Assembly (NCBI GenBank): GCA_030142905.1
Contig: JASJOG010000086.1
Location: 1,178,001 to 1,242,000 of the forward strand
DNA: 64,000 bases
DNA from: Heliopora coerulea
Lineage: Eukaryota > Cnidaria > Anthozoa > Scleralcyonacea > Helioporidae
Direction: 5' to 3'
Shown here: in pieces, positions 1-22,911 of the stretch
Numbering within the stretch: position 1 is the stretch's first letter
Layout of the letters: each line of letters starts with the position of its first letter
The notes under the pieces: model-generated
Seen by the model: the letters and a program-made list of their open reading frames with translations, nothing else
The model's database searches: none
Told to the model about the DNA's origin: nothing
Position numbers and translations under genes: made by a program

Positions 1-266
1 GAAAAACGAAGAGATGGCCGATTTTTTTTAACCAACGTCGAGGTATTTGGTTATCTGATGAAACACGACTTTCGAGTGTATGATATTACAGCTCAAACGA
101 ATCCTTATTTAGAGAGAAAATCGGGTTTAAAGTTGTCGAAATTTCTTTGCTAATTAAGACCAGATATTCAAATTACGTCTCCGTACTGATTTCCTTTGTG
201 TTTTGCTCATGAACTGTTAATGAGTTTGAGATATAGTTGACATGTATTTTTTCCACTTGACAACAG
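1..266. other. Intronic or upstream sequence of NAA35, no exon seen
   Basis: No coding exon can be supported here. It lies upstream of the first recognisable NAA35 exon and is probably intron. A stretch near 75-125 resembles 1700-1750 in an NAA35 intron, which suggests a shared repeat fragment rather than coding sequence. Confidence 0.5.
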
Positions 267-2735
267 CCAGTGATAAGTTCATTCAAGAACATCAAGGAAT
301 GAAACATTTCTATCATGGAATGAGGAACTTATGTTCTGGATATATGAGAGTGAGTTGTTGTTACTGTTTTTATAATTTTTGACATAATTCTAATTGCCCT
401 TTCTTTCTGTAATGTTACTTTTCATTCCTATTTCATTCTTTGGTGTCATTCTGTGTGTTATTCCTGTTTTCCTTGATCCTAGTTTGTTTGTCATTACTTA
501 CTATAAAGAAATATCGACTACCCGCAAATATGAAATGGTTTTCCGTGCTTACATTCTGTACTGCGAATCCTGTTTTGATATCATTGTAATAGCATGTTAC
601 ATGCATTTTTCTGATGTTCATATTACAGTTTTAAGTTCTATTGTTCTTTTTATTGGTTTAAGTTAACGTCATAATCCTGTTTAAGAATCTACTCAATTTA
701 ATCATTTGTCTCCTTAAAGGCATTGGAAGGATTTCAGCTGTGCGGAAAGATATGTCAACCAGCAGAACAGTTTGATAGTGAAAGGGTAGGAAAACATTCT
801 TTGCGAATGAATTTTCATTGGAATCTCGTTGGAAACTCATTTTATGTTAAAGATGTTGAGAAAAACAGCGTAGTAGTACTCTAAGTATTCGTGTTTCTTC
901 TTTGTTGCAGATTCGATTTGAACATCGTTTCTTCCCCTTCCAAACGCTGGACACTCCTCAACCTCGACTGTTTTCACAATACCAAGAAGCTCTTAACATT
1001 ACCAGAGCTCATATAACGAAGGTGATCCCAAACGATTGACGTAAATTCGACATAAACTAGACCTCCTCATGCAGTAATATATCTGAATAGATAACTTTAA
1101 TCGAGCATTGCTAGAGAGATTAGATGCCTGCTAAGGTATTAGCCCAGTTGTTATTGAGCGCAGAGACTGGTGGATCAAAGCACGGTGACGTGGAGGATCA
1201 CGGTTGGAAGATCGGAAGATTGAGCACGGACCGAAACACAGATTCAGCAATATAATAATGGACGGTCTTGCACGTCACTTTGTCGCTTCCTGGGCTGGAG
1301 AACCGATATTTGTGTTTTCAAATGACTTCGAAAGAGCATTAGTTCAACGAACTAAATTCTGTGGCTCAAACTCCTTGATGGATGCAATTTTCTCCATCCT
1401 CTGTGAACGTTGTTGGTCGTGCGTTGGCTTTGATAGTATTCGCAGTTTCTCAGAGTTTTCAAGCGTACTTTTTTCTTATTTAGAATACGGATATGTTTGC
1501 GTTGTCGGCCCAAAGCTTTCAACAAGCGAAGAGCATTTTTGAAGTGTTAACGAACATCCCTCAAAAGGTGAGTGCTCCAATGTTTTACCTACAGAACTGT
1601 AGTAGTTTGGTGTTCATATATATTTACCTTTAATCTCTCGAACTATTTAAGCAGAACCTTTATTTGACCTTTCGATCGCCGATGATACCCTTGAGTATGA
1701 CGTGGCATCTCAAACGAAACCATACGTTAGGAGGAAATCAGTTCGAAACATTACCGAATGTGTTATGTTAACAGACCACTTTGTAGAGGACAACCATGCA
1801 GTCTTCAATTGTTTCCATAGCGTTGATTATTATGCTAACCGTCAGACTAACTCATAAAGTTCACATACGTGTACATTTGAATTCTAATCGTTACATTTGT
1901 AGGCGGATGCATTATTGAAAGTTGCCAAGACCAATTTCGTCGTGATGAAGTTGGCCGCTGGGGGACACAAAAACGACTCACAGGTAATCCTTGATTTTAC
2001 ATCTGATTGGTCATTTTTGCGTCATATGACATTTTTTATTTGGAAGTGGTTCATGTTTGGCTCGCGTGATTTTTTCTTTTTTACCAACAAACACGTCACT
2101 TAGTTGCTATATCACTTCGCATTTCGCTCTGACGAAGGGCCTTAGTTCGAAACGTCGGTATTTTCTATCCTACCCTTTTGCCTTTTCACAGATTATTTAC
2201 ACAATGTGTATTCCATTGGAATTTATATAATAACACACGTCCTGCGCACGCTCTGATTGGATGAGCCTCGTCTTCTCTCAGCGTACAGAGACACGACTGA
2301 CATGTTTATTTTACATTAAAATACTGAGACATGGCTGACGTTACGAAAACTCTAAAAAACGTTGGTTATTTTATAAAACTAATAGAAAATAGCTGTCGTA
2401 TCTCCGTACTGTGATAGAAACATGAATAACGCCAGAACATTTACCAAGGACGATTTGTAAGGGATTATGCCAAGATGGCGGAAAATTTGAGAATTTTCCG
2501 CCATCTTGGTCCAGCCCTTTACAAATCGTTGGTACGAGGTTACAGGTGAGTGGTTTCGTCCCGAGATAATTCTTGCTCGGCTCCACTAGTTGCTACTCCC
2601 GGCTATAATCATTGAACCAAACATTCGAGATTTTTAATGAGATTTAGTAGTATGAATAATTTTCATTTCTTTTAGACGCCACCAAATTTTGACTTCACAG
2701 TTCACAAAGCTTTCCCAACAATTCGCTTGACATGA
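267..2735 (+). CDS. NAA35: N-alpha-acetyltransferase 35, NatC auxiliary subunit (3' part, 6 exons)
   Basis: NAA35 (Mak10) is the auxiliary subunit of the NatC complex, which acetylates N-termini of nascent proteins at the ribosome. Exons: 267 or 271..349, 720..785, 911..1021, 1484..1567, 1903..1983, 2676..2735, all joined in phase 0 and ending in TGA at 2733-2735. They give about 160 C-terminal residues. Recognisable stretches are RFEHRFFPF, SFQQAKSIFE, the highly conserved KVAKTNFVVMKLAAGGHK, and the end PPNFDFTVHKAFP, which closely follows the vertebrate NAA35 C-terminus as I remember it. The first exon start is uncertain because two AG acceptors lie 4 nt apart and the upstream phase is outside the window. 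The gene is complete at its 3' end only. Its neighbour downstream is convergent. Confidence 0.9.
2223..2431 (+). repeat. Dispersed repeat, copy 1 (second copy at 48532-48732)
   Basis: About 210 bp, closely matching 48532-48732 in the same orientation. Both start with an ATAAAATAACACRC-like stretch, share GCACGCTCTGATTGGA, and end in GTGATAGAAACATGAATRAC. Each copy is followed by a different hairpin. No coding potential. Confidence 0.8.
2443..2533. repeat. Hairpin-forming inverted repeat in last NAA35 intron
   Basis: Arms beginning ACCAAGGACGATTTGTAAGGG and ending CCCTTTACAAATCGTTGGT flank a near-perfect inner palindrome built on CCAAGATGGCGGAAAATT. It has a MITE-like foldback structure. It directly follows the dispersed repeat at 2223-2431. 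Confidence 0.8.
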
Positions 2736-4292
2736 TTTTTGAGAAAGACTGGACCGTGCGGAGGCTTGGGAACTCCCTGAAAGAAAGTGTCTTTACTTGA
2801 TAATGGGACTCAGTGTGGATCCTATAACAGGGGCGCAACCAGGTACTTCGAGGGGCATGGGTTGTAGGGTAGCATTGAGCTCTAAAAAGACTGAAATGAA
2901 ACCTGCGAACTGTATTTTGGAGCTAACATGGAGGCTGACATGTGGGTCAACCTGCAGGTCATCCCAGTCCGCTACGCGATAAAACGCGCAACCTGTTACG
3001 AAAAACAACCTAAATTTCGGAATTTTTTGGCAGTTTTCTTTTTTATCCTTAGTAGAGGACAATGTCAGTAGGACTGCGTATTTGTCAGAATTAACTGTCT
3101 GTGAAAAGTAAACGTTCAATACAACTTTTCCTGCACGCGCCCTGGAACAACGAGATGTCGTTCCAGTCTTTTTAGAGTTCAATGTAGGGTAGTATCAATG
3201 CACCGTCAGGGTGATTTTGATCACTTTGAGTGCAGTCGATTTACGTGTCTTCGACAATGAGGTTAAAAAAAATAATGACGCTAAAAAATAATGCGACCCC
3301 CCAATCCCCCCTGCGGTTGCGCCTCAGATATAAAACAGTTGTTACGTAGTACTTTCAGTAAACTTAGCCTGTTATCCTTCCCACAAGTGGCACTCCACGG
3401 CATCGGTAAGAATCCTGAGGACTCATTGATGTGATACGATTGTTGAACATGACTGTTCATACTGGTGTATAGAATTTTATTTAAAGAGCACGATTCCAGT
3501 GAACTCGATTGAAATAGAGTTCACTGCACGATTCCTGCTTATGATTTGCTCTTTAATGTAGCAATAGGTTCTGTAAACGCCAATGAGTTAGTTCCATAAC
3601 CAGAACGAACTATCGTGTGCGACACGCCTGTCGTGTAAATGAACCTTAGCGGCCTTAAAGCAAATCCAAGATGGCGACGATTTTTTCTTCGAACAATCAG
3701 ATAATGACTGTGTTCACCGAGTGATGCCGAACCTTGACTCCTGAGCCAGGGTACCAGGCTGAAGTACGCTAACGCGACGACATTGATTGAAAACAATCTA
3801 CATTTTCCGGATTAGTTAATTCTTTGTTAGACGTTTCGAGACAAAAATTAGCGATAATTGGGATATTTTGTTGATTTTGTTTTGTCGTTGGATAAACATG
3901 TTCTTATTATCGCTAACTTTTTTTGAAAAAAAAAATCTACAGTTTAGCAATTAAAAAAGCCCGTCATGGAGGCTGAGTTGGATATCTGATACTCCTGTAA
4001 AGCTTTAGAAATTCTAAAAGCATTCTGTTGAACAGGAAGACATCAAACCCAATGGGCAGCTTTCCCCGAATTGATCGTTTGCAATCAATCCCTCGGGATT
4101 CAAAGGACAATGATACGGCGACCATGTTGGTGCCACACACAATGGCAGTTGACATTCTTGTGCTAAAGTTCCACCAACATGGCCGCCGCCATATAATGTG
4201 CAAATCATTCAGACGCGAAAACGCTGAGTACCTAAAAACTGCCTTTCTCGGCTCTCGTATACGCACAGAAGACGTGCAATTCCCTCTCATCA
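2736..4292. other. Convergent intergenic region between NAA35 and the sulfotransferase
   Basis: No supported gene. It holds the 3' UTRs of both convergent genes. A probable non-autonomous element lies at about 2828-3326, with GGCGCAACC near one end and GGTTGCGCC near the other. Open frames here have no recognisable domain. Confidence 0.5.
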
Positions 4293-7200
4293 TCAAGTGT
4301 CAAATGAATACATCTTTAAGAAGGAGATCCTCTTAATTCGCTTTAAAACAACTTCCTTGACGTCTTCGGACCAAATCATTGTCAGCCTTGACTTAGACTG
4401 TTTCTTATAAATAATTCCTATGCAATCTTGGAAGTAATCTTCCGTGCAAGCCAGTTCCAAAAAGCGACACAATCTCTGAAGTGCTTGTTTAGGCTTCTTT
4501 ATGACATTTTCGGAGTGCAGAGTTATGACGTTTTTGCCCAAAGATTGAATCAGTCTCACGTTCTCTCGAGCGCGGTTGATGTAGTTTATGGCAACTTTCA
4601 TCAGCGTTCCACTCTCGTTCACCTGTAAAATAACTCAATTGATTAGATCATATCCCTGCGACACTGTCCTTAATTATTTGGTACGAATCCGACTTCTATT
4701 ATTTTACTCTGTCAAACTTCAGGCTTCCAAGGCCGGACAGAGTTGACCCATTCCAGGCAGGATGTTTCCTCCGTAGAACAATAGTCAGCCATTGTTCTGT
4801 GGCGCGATGGCATAATGGCCAGTTCAAGCCAAGATTTAAAGAGCCATAATCGTCGATAAGACACAAGGAAGAAAATAAGAGGTTACCGACGTCTCGTTGT
4901 GCAACGTCCATCATGCGGTGGGAGTTCTTCCGACAAGTAAAATCATCTGGCATTAGCCAGAGTAAAATAATAGAAGTCTTATCCTGCCGAGAATGAGTTA
5001 AACTGTTTTTAAAACTTTGTCTTAAGTCTTATTTACCGATTATGGTTTTTAATATCCGGATTCTGAGCTAGACTGTTGTACTTATTTTACGATTAACATC
5101 AACTTGCCGGGTTTTTCACGAGTTGTTCTCTGCTCCTGTTGATCTTCAGTTTACGTAAAACCATTGTTGCGATGTTGTCGAATGGGTTACGAACAACGTG
5201 GATGATTTTAATAGGAAGGTTCACAGTCTTGGACATGTTTCCCAGCAAATTATTATTTGACGCAAGCAATCTTGTAGTACGTCCTCCTTTCTTGTCACCT
5301 ATCACCTGTTTCGCGACATGCAGAGTAATGAGCACGATTAATTCTTTGAATCTTAAAAAACTCTTTGATAACTCATGAAGATAGCACAACAGAAAATCAT
5401 AAGCGTGTCGTGTCTTTAAATGTGATAATAACACGCTTGCTTTTCTCCTCAATTTTTTTTTTTTGGCTCAGAAAACATTAATATTTAAACTTTTTTCTTG
5501 GAGTAGCTGATTAAAAAGGTTTGTTTGCGAAGTCATTCAAAAAACTCGCAGTATGTACTTTATAGGATCTAAAACACTCGGCTGTCGCCTCTCGTTTTAA
5601 ATCCGATAAAGCATTCCTGCTTTTTTTTTTTTAAATATTACACAAAACAAACTAGTTGCGGTTAGAAAATTCAAAACGTGCATGTTTTTGCGGTGGCGAA
5701 ATGGAATACTGTACTGTAAGAATGCTTTATATTAGTATCAATCTGCAAACGGTCGTAATCTGAGGTATTATACTGAAGAAACAATTTGATAAATTCTTTA
5801 TTACTTTTGATGTCTGCCTGTCTGCTAGCATACGTGCTCTGTCCGTTTGTCATTCTGAATGTCTGCACTAGGGAAGTGCGTGTGTCTGTGTGTGCGAGTT
5901 CGTACGAGTTTATACGTACGTGTAGACGGATGGACTGACCTACTCCAGACCTACTCCCTACGAGATCTACTCCAGATCTACTGACAGATCTACTCCAGAT
6001 TTACAGGTCTACAGACTTACTCCCTACCAGACCTACTCCAGGTCTAATGACCTACTTTTGACCTACTCCCTATACATCCAGATAAGAAAAATAAGTCACC
6101 TTGATGACATCTTTATATTTTCCTTGCCACTGGTTTGGGACAACGTACGATCTTCCCTGCGATTTATTTGCCGACCTAAATCCTATGGTGGACTGAACGT
6201 AACTGTTTTCATAAAGTTTATTGAATAAATATCTTGCACTCCGCTGTCTAGCGGTCCAATTTTGCCATCTTCCTAGCATATTATACTCGTTGGCGATGAC
6301 TGCGTGGGGATGTGCGTCCAGAAGTGAGCCAATGAGGGTGTGGCCACTACGGGCGTATCCGATGAAGAGTAACAACGTTTCCACCTTATTGAGAATCTCA
6401 GGGCTGAGATGTTTGGGGTGCACTTTGCCATCCTGTCTGAATTTCTCTTGAGATGTTGCTGAAACAACACAAGAATGTGTATATCGTACGGTGAACAATC
6501 GACTAATCACCTGGGCTCGGTTGTTCAAACGGCGATTAGTTTAAACCAGGATTAGCGAAAATTTTGTGAACAACTTTCCTGGCATGTTGCTGAGAAAAGT
6601 TGGAATTTTATTTAACAGATCTCAGGTGTATACAAAAGAGTTTTAAGCTGTAAAATCGGAACTAGATTTTTCAGCCAAAATAAACAAAACCAAAACAACA
6701 GATTAACTGCTAATCCTAAATTAGCGCTAAACGTGCTTTGAACAACCGGCCCCTGAGCGATAATTTTGTTTTGGGACCTTGACGGTGAACGCTTGTTCCA
6801 AATGGTGGGCACTTACTTCACCTTCATAATTTTCAGTTGGGACACTTTTTTATAGAAGAACAGCAAAGCAGACGACAAGTAGTTTATTTCACTTTAAGAC
6901 AGTTCGGTAAAATAAAGTTCGTAGGCTGATAAAAACATTTTCTACAGCAGCCTTTCAACGTCAGCATTAAAGCGAGATTAACCAATAAACGAAATATTAC
7001 TATGATTACGGCTGCCGGCAGGTTGTTCGTGCGAAGCTGATGTAGTATGTATAACGGAAGTCGGGGACTAATCCGTCGACTGCGTGGTTGCTTGCTGTCA
7101 ATGCATGTAATGCAATACATGTTGATTAACAAGATTAAGGGAGATAGAAAGGAGAACTTTGACAGTCGAGTAAAGCGCGTGGCCCTGAGTCTTCGTGAAG

Positions 7201-8968
7201 CTATTTCACTAGCAATAAAAGATATTGAATGAATGAATGAATGAATGAATAACTTTATTTACCGAGGGTGACACATTAGAGTTGAAAACTGTTACACTTG
7301 TGGCCTTCATGTCCTTAACAAACCCTAACGTGTAACATTCGTGTAGCTGCTTAGCATTGCTCGTGGCGACCTGCTACACTAACAATACAGTGGATGCTTG
7401 TTGGTTGGTTGGTAGGTACTACACTTTTGGCGCGTGGGCGCGTTTCAAAACGCCCATTTGTGGGTGGGTTGGCGCTTATGAGGTGCGTGCTCGTTCATAG
7501 GTGGCAGCATATTTGAATGTTTATGGTATGTACACAGTATTGCGTGCATCGTTGATTCGGGGATATGTTTCTGTTGATCTGTTCGGTATACTGTTACGGG
7601 TATAACAAATTTTTGAAGAGAAAATCGGAGTGGAAGCCCTTTGATTTGACCTAACCGACACCTGTTTGGAAGAATTTGACGTCACGGCCGCTCGACGGGA
7701 AATACAAGCCGCGACCGTAGTAAAATAGTTCGATGCTCAATCGAATGGGTTACGAAGGCCGTTGGTCGTAGACTGACTGCGTGCTCTGTCTACATAGCTG
7801 CGGAACATTGGAATTTACTGAACTCCCTCTTATTGGCATCGGACGATCAAGAGTTATCTGACACACGGCTTCAATCACTGTCATATAGACTGACATGTTC
7901 TTCATGTATGGCATTCGTGAAATGATAGTATGATCACATCTCAATACGATAATAGAGACTTCAATGACGAAATCTGTTGTATTACGACGTCCTAATCTCA
8001 CGTCAAGCGCCACTTTCAGAGTCCCAAGCCCGCCCGGAGACAACTTCTGTGAAACTGGCAGACGATTGGTCGGTTTTGAATTCCCTTATCCCACACGTGG
8101 TAATTACCAATTCACCTACACAACACAAATGTGTACTCCACGATTTACTCTGGAACTAAAAACTCGTACTCATTCACTCAATTTTACATCGCATGCCATT
8201 AGCGTAGCCATGTCACGCTTACTATAGTCCACTCCCAGTCGTTAGACAATCACAATTACACAACTGTAACACCAGTGTGGTTCCAATTACCTACTCTAAA
8301 ACCAAGAAAAATGCCGTGTGGTGCGACTGTTTCAAGTGAACTTTCTTAGCTGTGTGCACGGCGTCGCATTCGTTTAATCAGAACGGTTGCCACCCATTCA
8401 GCAATACTTAAGATACTGACCCTTCGAACAAGACCAGCAATTGTACAGGTAGAACTAATCGACTGCGGGATCAATAAATTTTACAATTTGTGTAGCGATA
8501 AGATATAATCTTAATCAGTCAATCCCGTTGTCTACAAACTTTCTCAAATCTAAATACAACAAAGGTTTTGTCAACCAGTGCTTTTCTCTGCTTATTATCT
8601 ACATTCCAGTGGTGACGCATTTTCCAATTGATTTTCTTGATTGTGCGTTTGGTGCGTTTGCTTTATGAATGCATGTTTAGCGCATATCGCTTGTTTACAG
8701 TCGATGTATTATTTCGATGACTCTTTGATCTTTGAAGCTAAAGATTCCCAAAATGCTGTATTCTGTCGGTAAATACATGTTACACGTTATTCAGTATCTT
8801 CTTGGGCGGAGTGCATTCATTTAACTTACCTTTCACATTTACATCAACTGGATTAGTTAAAATTGAAGGCTGTAAGCTCTTGGTATCTTCTACCAAGAGA
8901 ATAAACATGACGACTGATGTAATCACTATTAGGACTTTTGTACAAACTTGGAACTTTTTGAGCTTCAT
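4293..8968 (-). CDS. Carbohydrate sulfotransferase-like, Golgi type II membrane protein (complete, 341 aa)
   Basis: Predicted to transfer sulfate from PAPS to a glycan in the Golgi lumen. Exons on the minus strand: 8968..8830, 6458..6100, 5305..5108, 4622..4293, joined in phases 1, 0 and 0 (1026 nt). Residues about 9-26 form one hydrophobic segment after a basic start (MKLKKF), a signal anchor. GYARSGHTLIGSLLDAHP at about 80-97 fits the 5'-phosphosulfate-binding loop. IIHVVRNPFDN near 200-210 fits the 3'-phosphate-binding motif. The C-terminal part (LHSENVIKKPKQALQRLCRFL, then KSR and FLKMYSF) is typical of a large invertebrate sulfotransferase family. The third intron needs a GC donor (CCG|GCAAGT at 5107). 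The acceptor sugar is not predictable. A start codon upstream of 8968 cannot be excluded. Confidence 0.8.
5936..6076. repeat. Minisatellite of GACCTACTCC-like units
   Basis: Imperfect tandem copies of an 11-12 bp unit (GACCTACTCCA, AGATCTACTCCAG). It ends about 24 bp from the donor of the second sulfotransferase exon, inside the intron. Copy number is likely variable. Confidence 0.75.
6459..8829. other. First intron of the sulfotransferase gene
   Basis: About 2.4 kb with no supported exon. It contains a (GAAT) microsatellite at 7227-7250 followed by ACTTTATTTACCGAGGGTGAC, which resembles a retroposon tail. The rest has no recognisable coding or RNA feature. Confidence 0.6.
7227..7250. repeat. 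(GAAT)n microsatellite
   Basis: Six consecutive GAAT units, probably at the end of an old retroposon fragment. Confidence 0.85.
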
Positions 8969-10008
8969 ATATGTGGAGTTCAGCGTTCATCTGGTTTAAT
9001 AAACAATTTACTACCTGGATGAAGCTTCTTTCGTCGAGACGTTGAATGATTGAAATAACTAAAAAGTGCATTACCGTAATATGACACCACGGTTTTAGAG
9101 TTCAGCGCTTAAAGCATCGAATTTTCTTTTGGCAGCTTTTTTTAACTGCCTTCGCTGTTTTTAAAACTGTGTCTCTCAGCGTGAAACTCATTTTCTGCCA
9201 ACCTGCAAGGCTCTATTAATGAACTTCAGTGTAGTGGCTGCAATGCCTCTTAAACTGGCACAACCTTTCTTTCTTCTTTACTTTTATTGCTCGGCAAAGA
9301 GAGCTTGTAAGTGTCAATAGAAAGGATGAATAATCAAATGACATCAGTTTTCTATTGAGGGCAATTATTTGCATTCCGGAAATGTTAAGTTTGATTAATT
9401 TTGTATTATTGACAGGGCTAGCGATGGATATGCGATTTTGACCGTCTTGTACATGAGTCTAATAATGCTTTGCGATTGGTCCAGTCAGACTCATCCGTTT
9501 ATATCTTCTATTCCATGGGAAGGTCGAAGGTTTTACCTTAGGTCTTTTCTCAAAAGCAAGCACCGAGGCCTGGTTTTCACTTGCGACACAAGCATAAGCA
9601 TAACGACATACGCAAACGCTGAAAGTACTTCGTGGATGTATTTCAGAATCATCCTCAGTGATGTACATGAAGAGAAACTTTTCATGATAATCTGACACTG
9701 CCGAAGTCAACTGAAAAATGTTGACTCGAGCGGGATTTGAATTCGCACCTTCGGGATACCGGTCCGCCTCTCCACCCTCTCGACAGGTAGAGAGGTCTCG
9801 TGCTCACTTTATGAATCGTAACTATTACTGCTACTACCTGGTGAGAAGTTACTTGGTACAGGAAAAGAAGGGTAACTAAGAAAACAACCGCGACGGAAAA
9901 AAAAATAAAACAAACCTCTCAAATTAACTCTCGTGTTCGACTGCAATTTAATTTGGGGGAGCTGTGGTTTGTATGTGAGCCCGTGAGCTGTACCGCTGAT
10001 TCGTTAGT
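8969..10008. promoter_or_regulatory. Divergent intergenic region, sulfotransferase / VPS45
   Basis: About 1 kb between two divergent start regions, so promoters of both genes should lie here. No specific promoter element is claimed. It holds a tRNA-derived SINE-like copy at 9641-9800. Confidence 0.45.
9641..9800 (-). repeat. tRNA-derived SINE-like element, copy 1
   Basis: Read on the minus strand, the head (about 9800-9723) has a degenerate tRNA-like A-box and B-box (GGTGCGAATTCAAATCCCG). It is followed by a body shared with 50472-50591 and 50689-50812, including GGCAGTGTCAGATTATCATG. Not a functional tRNA gene. Confidence 0.7.
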
Positions 10009-10077
10009 ATGGCGAAATTTGCAGATACAGAACGTTTTGATGCCTTTAAGCCTGTTTTGACCGTTTTAGGTTGGTAA
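10009..10077 (+). CDS. Upstream ORF of VPS45 (22 aa)
   Basis: ATG at 10009 and TAA at 10075-10077 lie 16 nt before the VPS45 ATG, in what should be its 5' leader. The peptide ([20 protein letters not shown] plus two residues) shows no known domain. It could reduce or tune VPS45 translation. Whether it is in the transcript depends on the unknown start site. Confidence 0.4.
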   Translation: MAKFADTERFDAFKPVLTVLGW

Positions 10078-10093
10078 GAATCAAAATATCAAC

Positions 10094-21159
<11,066 letters not shown>

Positions 21160-21429
21160 GACGTCAATTTAATAAGTATTTAATAATTCACCCACTGTAA
21201 ATGCGAGAATCTGAAATTGAGATTTTAAAGATGGAGACCCCGCGTTAGCGTCTTTTCACCCAGTCGGGATTAAATCTTTCAATAATATTGCTGAGATCAG
21301 TACGTCTTTCATAGTTATCTAGCAATGAAAAACCCTAAAATGATTTACGAGATTAGAACACTTAAAGCACACGGTACTTAAACGGAAGACAATTTTGTTT
21401 TAATGATAAATTCTCATTTTTTTTTATAA

Positions 21430-21435
21430 AATAAA
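21430..21435 (+). terminator. Candidate polyadenylation signal of VPS45
   Basis: AATAAA 271 nt after the VPS45 stop codon and before the next gene. Confidence 0.5.
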
Positions 21436-22911
21436 CATAGAGTTCTTGGTTCCCGTTTCATAGTTTACAGAGGAGTTATCTCCGAGTTGAAAGCCCATTA
21501 CACTTGTGATCCTTTTCGGCATGTTAGGAAAATACTGAATGCATTAAAAAATGAGCAGGATTTTAAAGACTTTTGGTTGTTTCGTACGTTTTATGTTGTT
21601 AACTAAATGAATTTTACTTTGACCAAGAAAAATACTTTTAAATGAAATAATGAATTATAACCTTACATATCGAGAGAGTTGCGTAAGTATATTGGTAAGT
21701 AACTATATTTATTTATACTGGATAACTTTGTAACTTATCAAGTAACCAAGTTTGTCTTGTCTAACTATATATATATATATAGATATAGATATAGATGTAT
21801 ATTTAATTTTTAAAACAATTTTCCAGAACGTCGGCTTGTCGTCCACTCATTTGTAAACAAAACATTTTGAAACTCATCCTGAATACGTTTATCGCTGAAA
21901 AGTAAAAGAAATGCATATCTTTGAATACTTTAGCGCCAAATTTCGTTGCTTTTTAGGTATTGTCCTGCACGGCGACTTCGTTTATTAAAAGAATAATTCT
22001 TCTAAAGTAACTTAAACAAAAAACGGGACGCCATCTTGTTTTGCTCGGAAGCGAATAGTGAAGGATATTCCGAGATAGAGGAACCAATCAGATTGCGCCA
22101 AAAACACTATTCACCTGCGAGGTATATGCTAATTTTGGTTATTTCCTGGGGAGAGAAGGGATTGAAAACGAAGGGAATGAGTGGACAAAATCGGATTACA
22201 ATATTAGTTACAATTTTTCTCTGCTTGTTGCCACCCAACTCGGTTATTGATCATAAAGATTTCAAAAAAAAAATTAAAATAAAAATTTTATCCCACTATG
22301 TACTTAACCCTATTGTGCATACAGTCGTTGCACAACAAATTACAACAACAAAACAAACAAAAGAAAAAAGCAAAACAAATTAGAACAAAAAACGAAAAGC
22401 AGAAAACCTCTTGCACGGAAGGGTTAAAACATGTTTCACAACGTAGCAAGCGCCACCTTCAATCATTAAGCAGTTCCTCTGGCAGTTAGAAAGAAAGCTG
22501 TAGTACTTCACCGTCAACTGAACAACAATTATTTCATGGTCGAGAAATTGACGTTGATGTTTTCATCTCTGTGAACCAGGCTTAAAACACGAGACTCAAA
22601 CTTGATTTTATGGTCTGGTGAGCGTGTAAACAAGTTAAAAATGTTCCTTTTGTTTTATACTCATTACATAGGCCAAACTTTGTTCTTATTTACACAAAAA
22701 CCTCTTCACTTGCATTGCTAAGGACCAATGAGAAAACATGATTAAGCAATTGCTTATCGCTTAACTGCCTATTTCAGTGGTAAATGGATACTCGCTTACC
22801 TGTCTTCGCAGTATACTGAAGTGTTTAAGGAAACTGCTTTACATCACTTCGCACTTCAGCGAATACTTCAATATCTGGTGTTACACTAAGCAAGTTAGGT
22901 CGTTTGGAAAG
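21436..22911. other. Intergenic region, VPS45 to adhesion GPCR 1
   Basis: AT-rich, with an (AT)/(ATAGAT) run near 21768-21800. No supported gene. The promoter and 5' UTR of the first adhesion GPCR should lie toward its right end. Confidence 0.5.

Noticed and set aside
1204..1542. Open frame of 112 codons on the plus strand
   Set aside because: It overlaps an NAA35 exon in another frame; the NAA35 frame has clear homology.
75..1750. Peptide-like similarity between 80-130 and 1705-1750 that could be an exon duplication
   Set aside because: The first copy runs into a stop and neither fits NAA35; more likely a shared repeat fragment.
2793..3182. Open frame of 129 codons on the minus strand
   Set aside because: No recognisable domain, no supporting splice partners, and it overlaps a likely non-autonomous element.
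22036..22383. Open frame of 115 codons before the first adhesion GPCR
   Set aside because: No domain, Lys/Asn-rich AT-driven end, and no splice link to the receptor.
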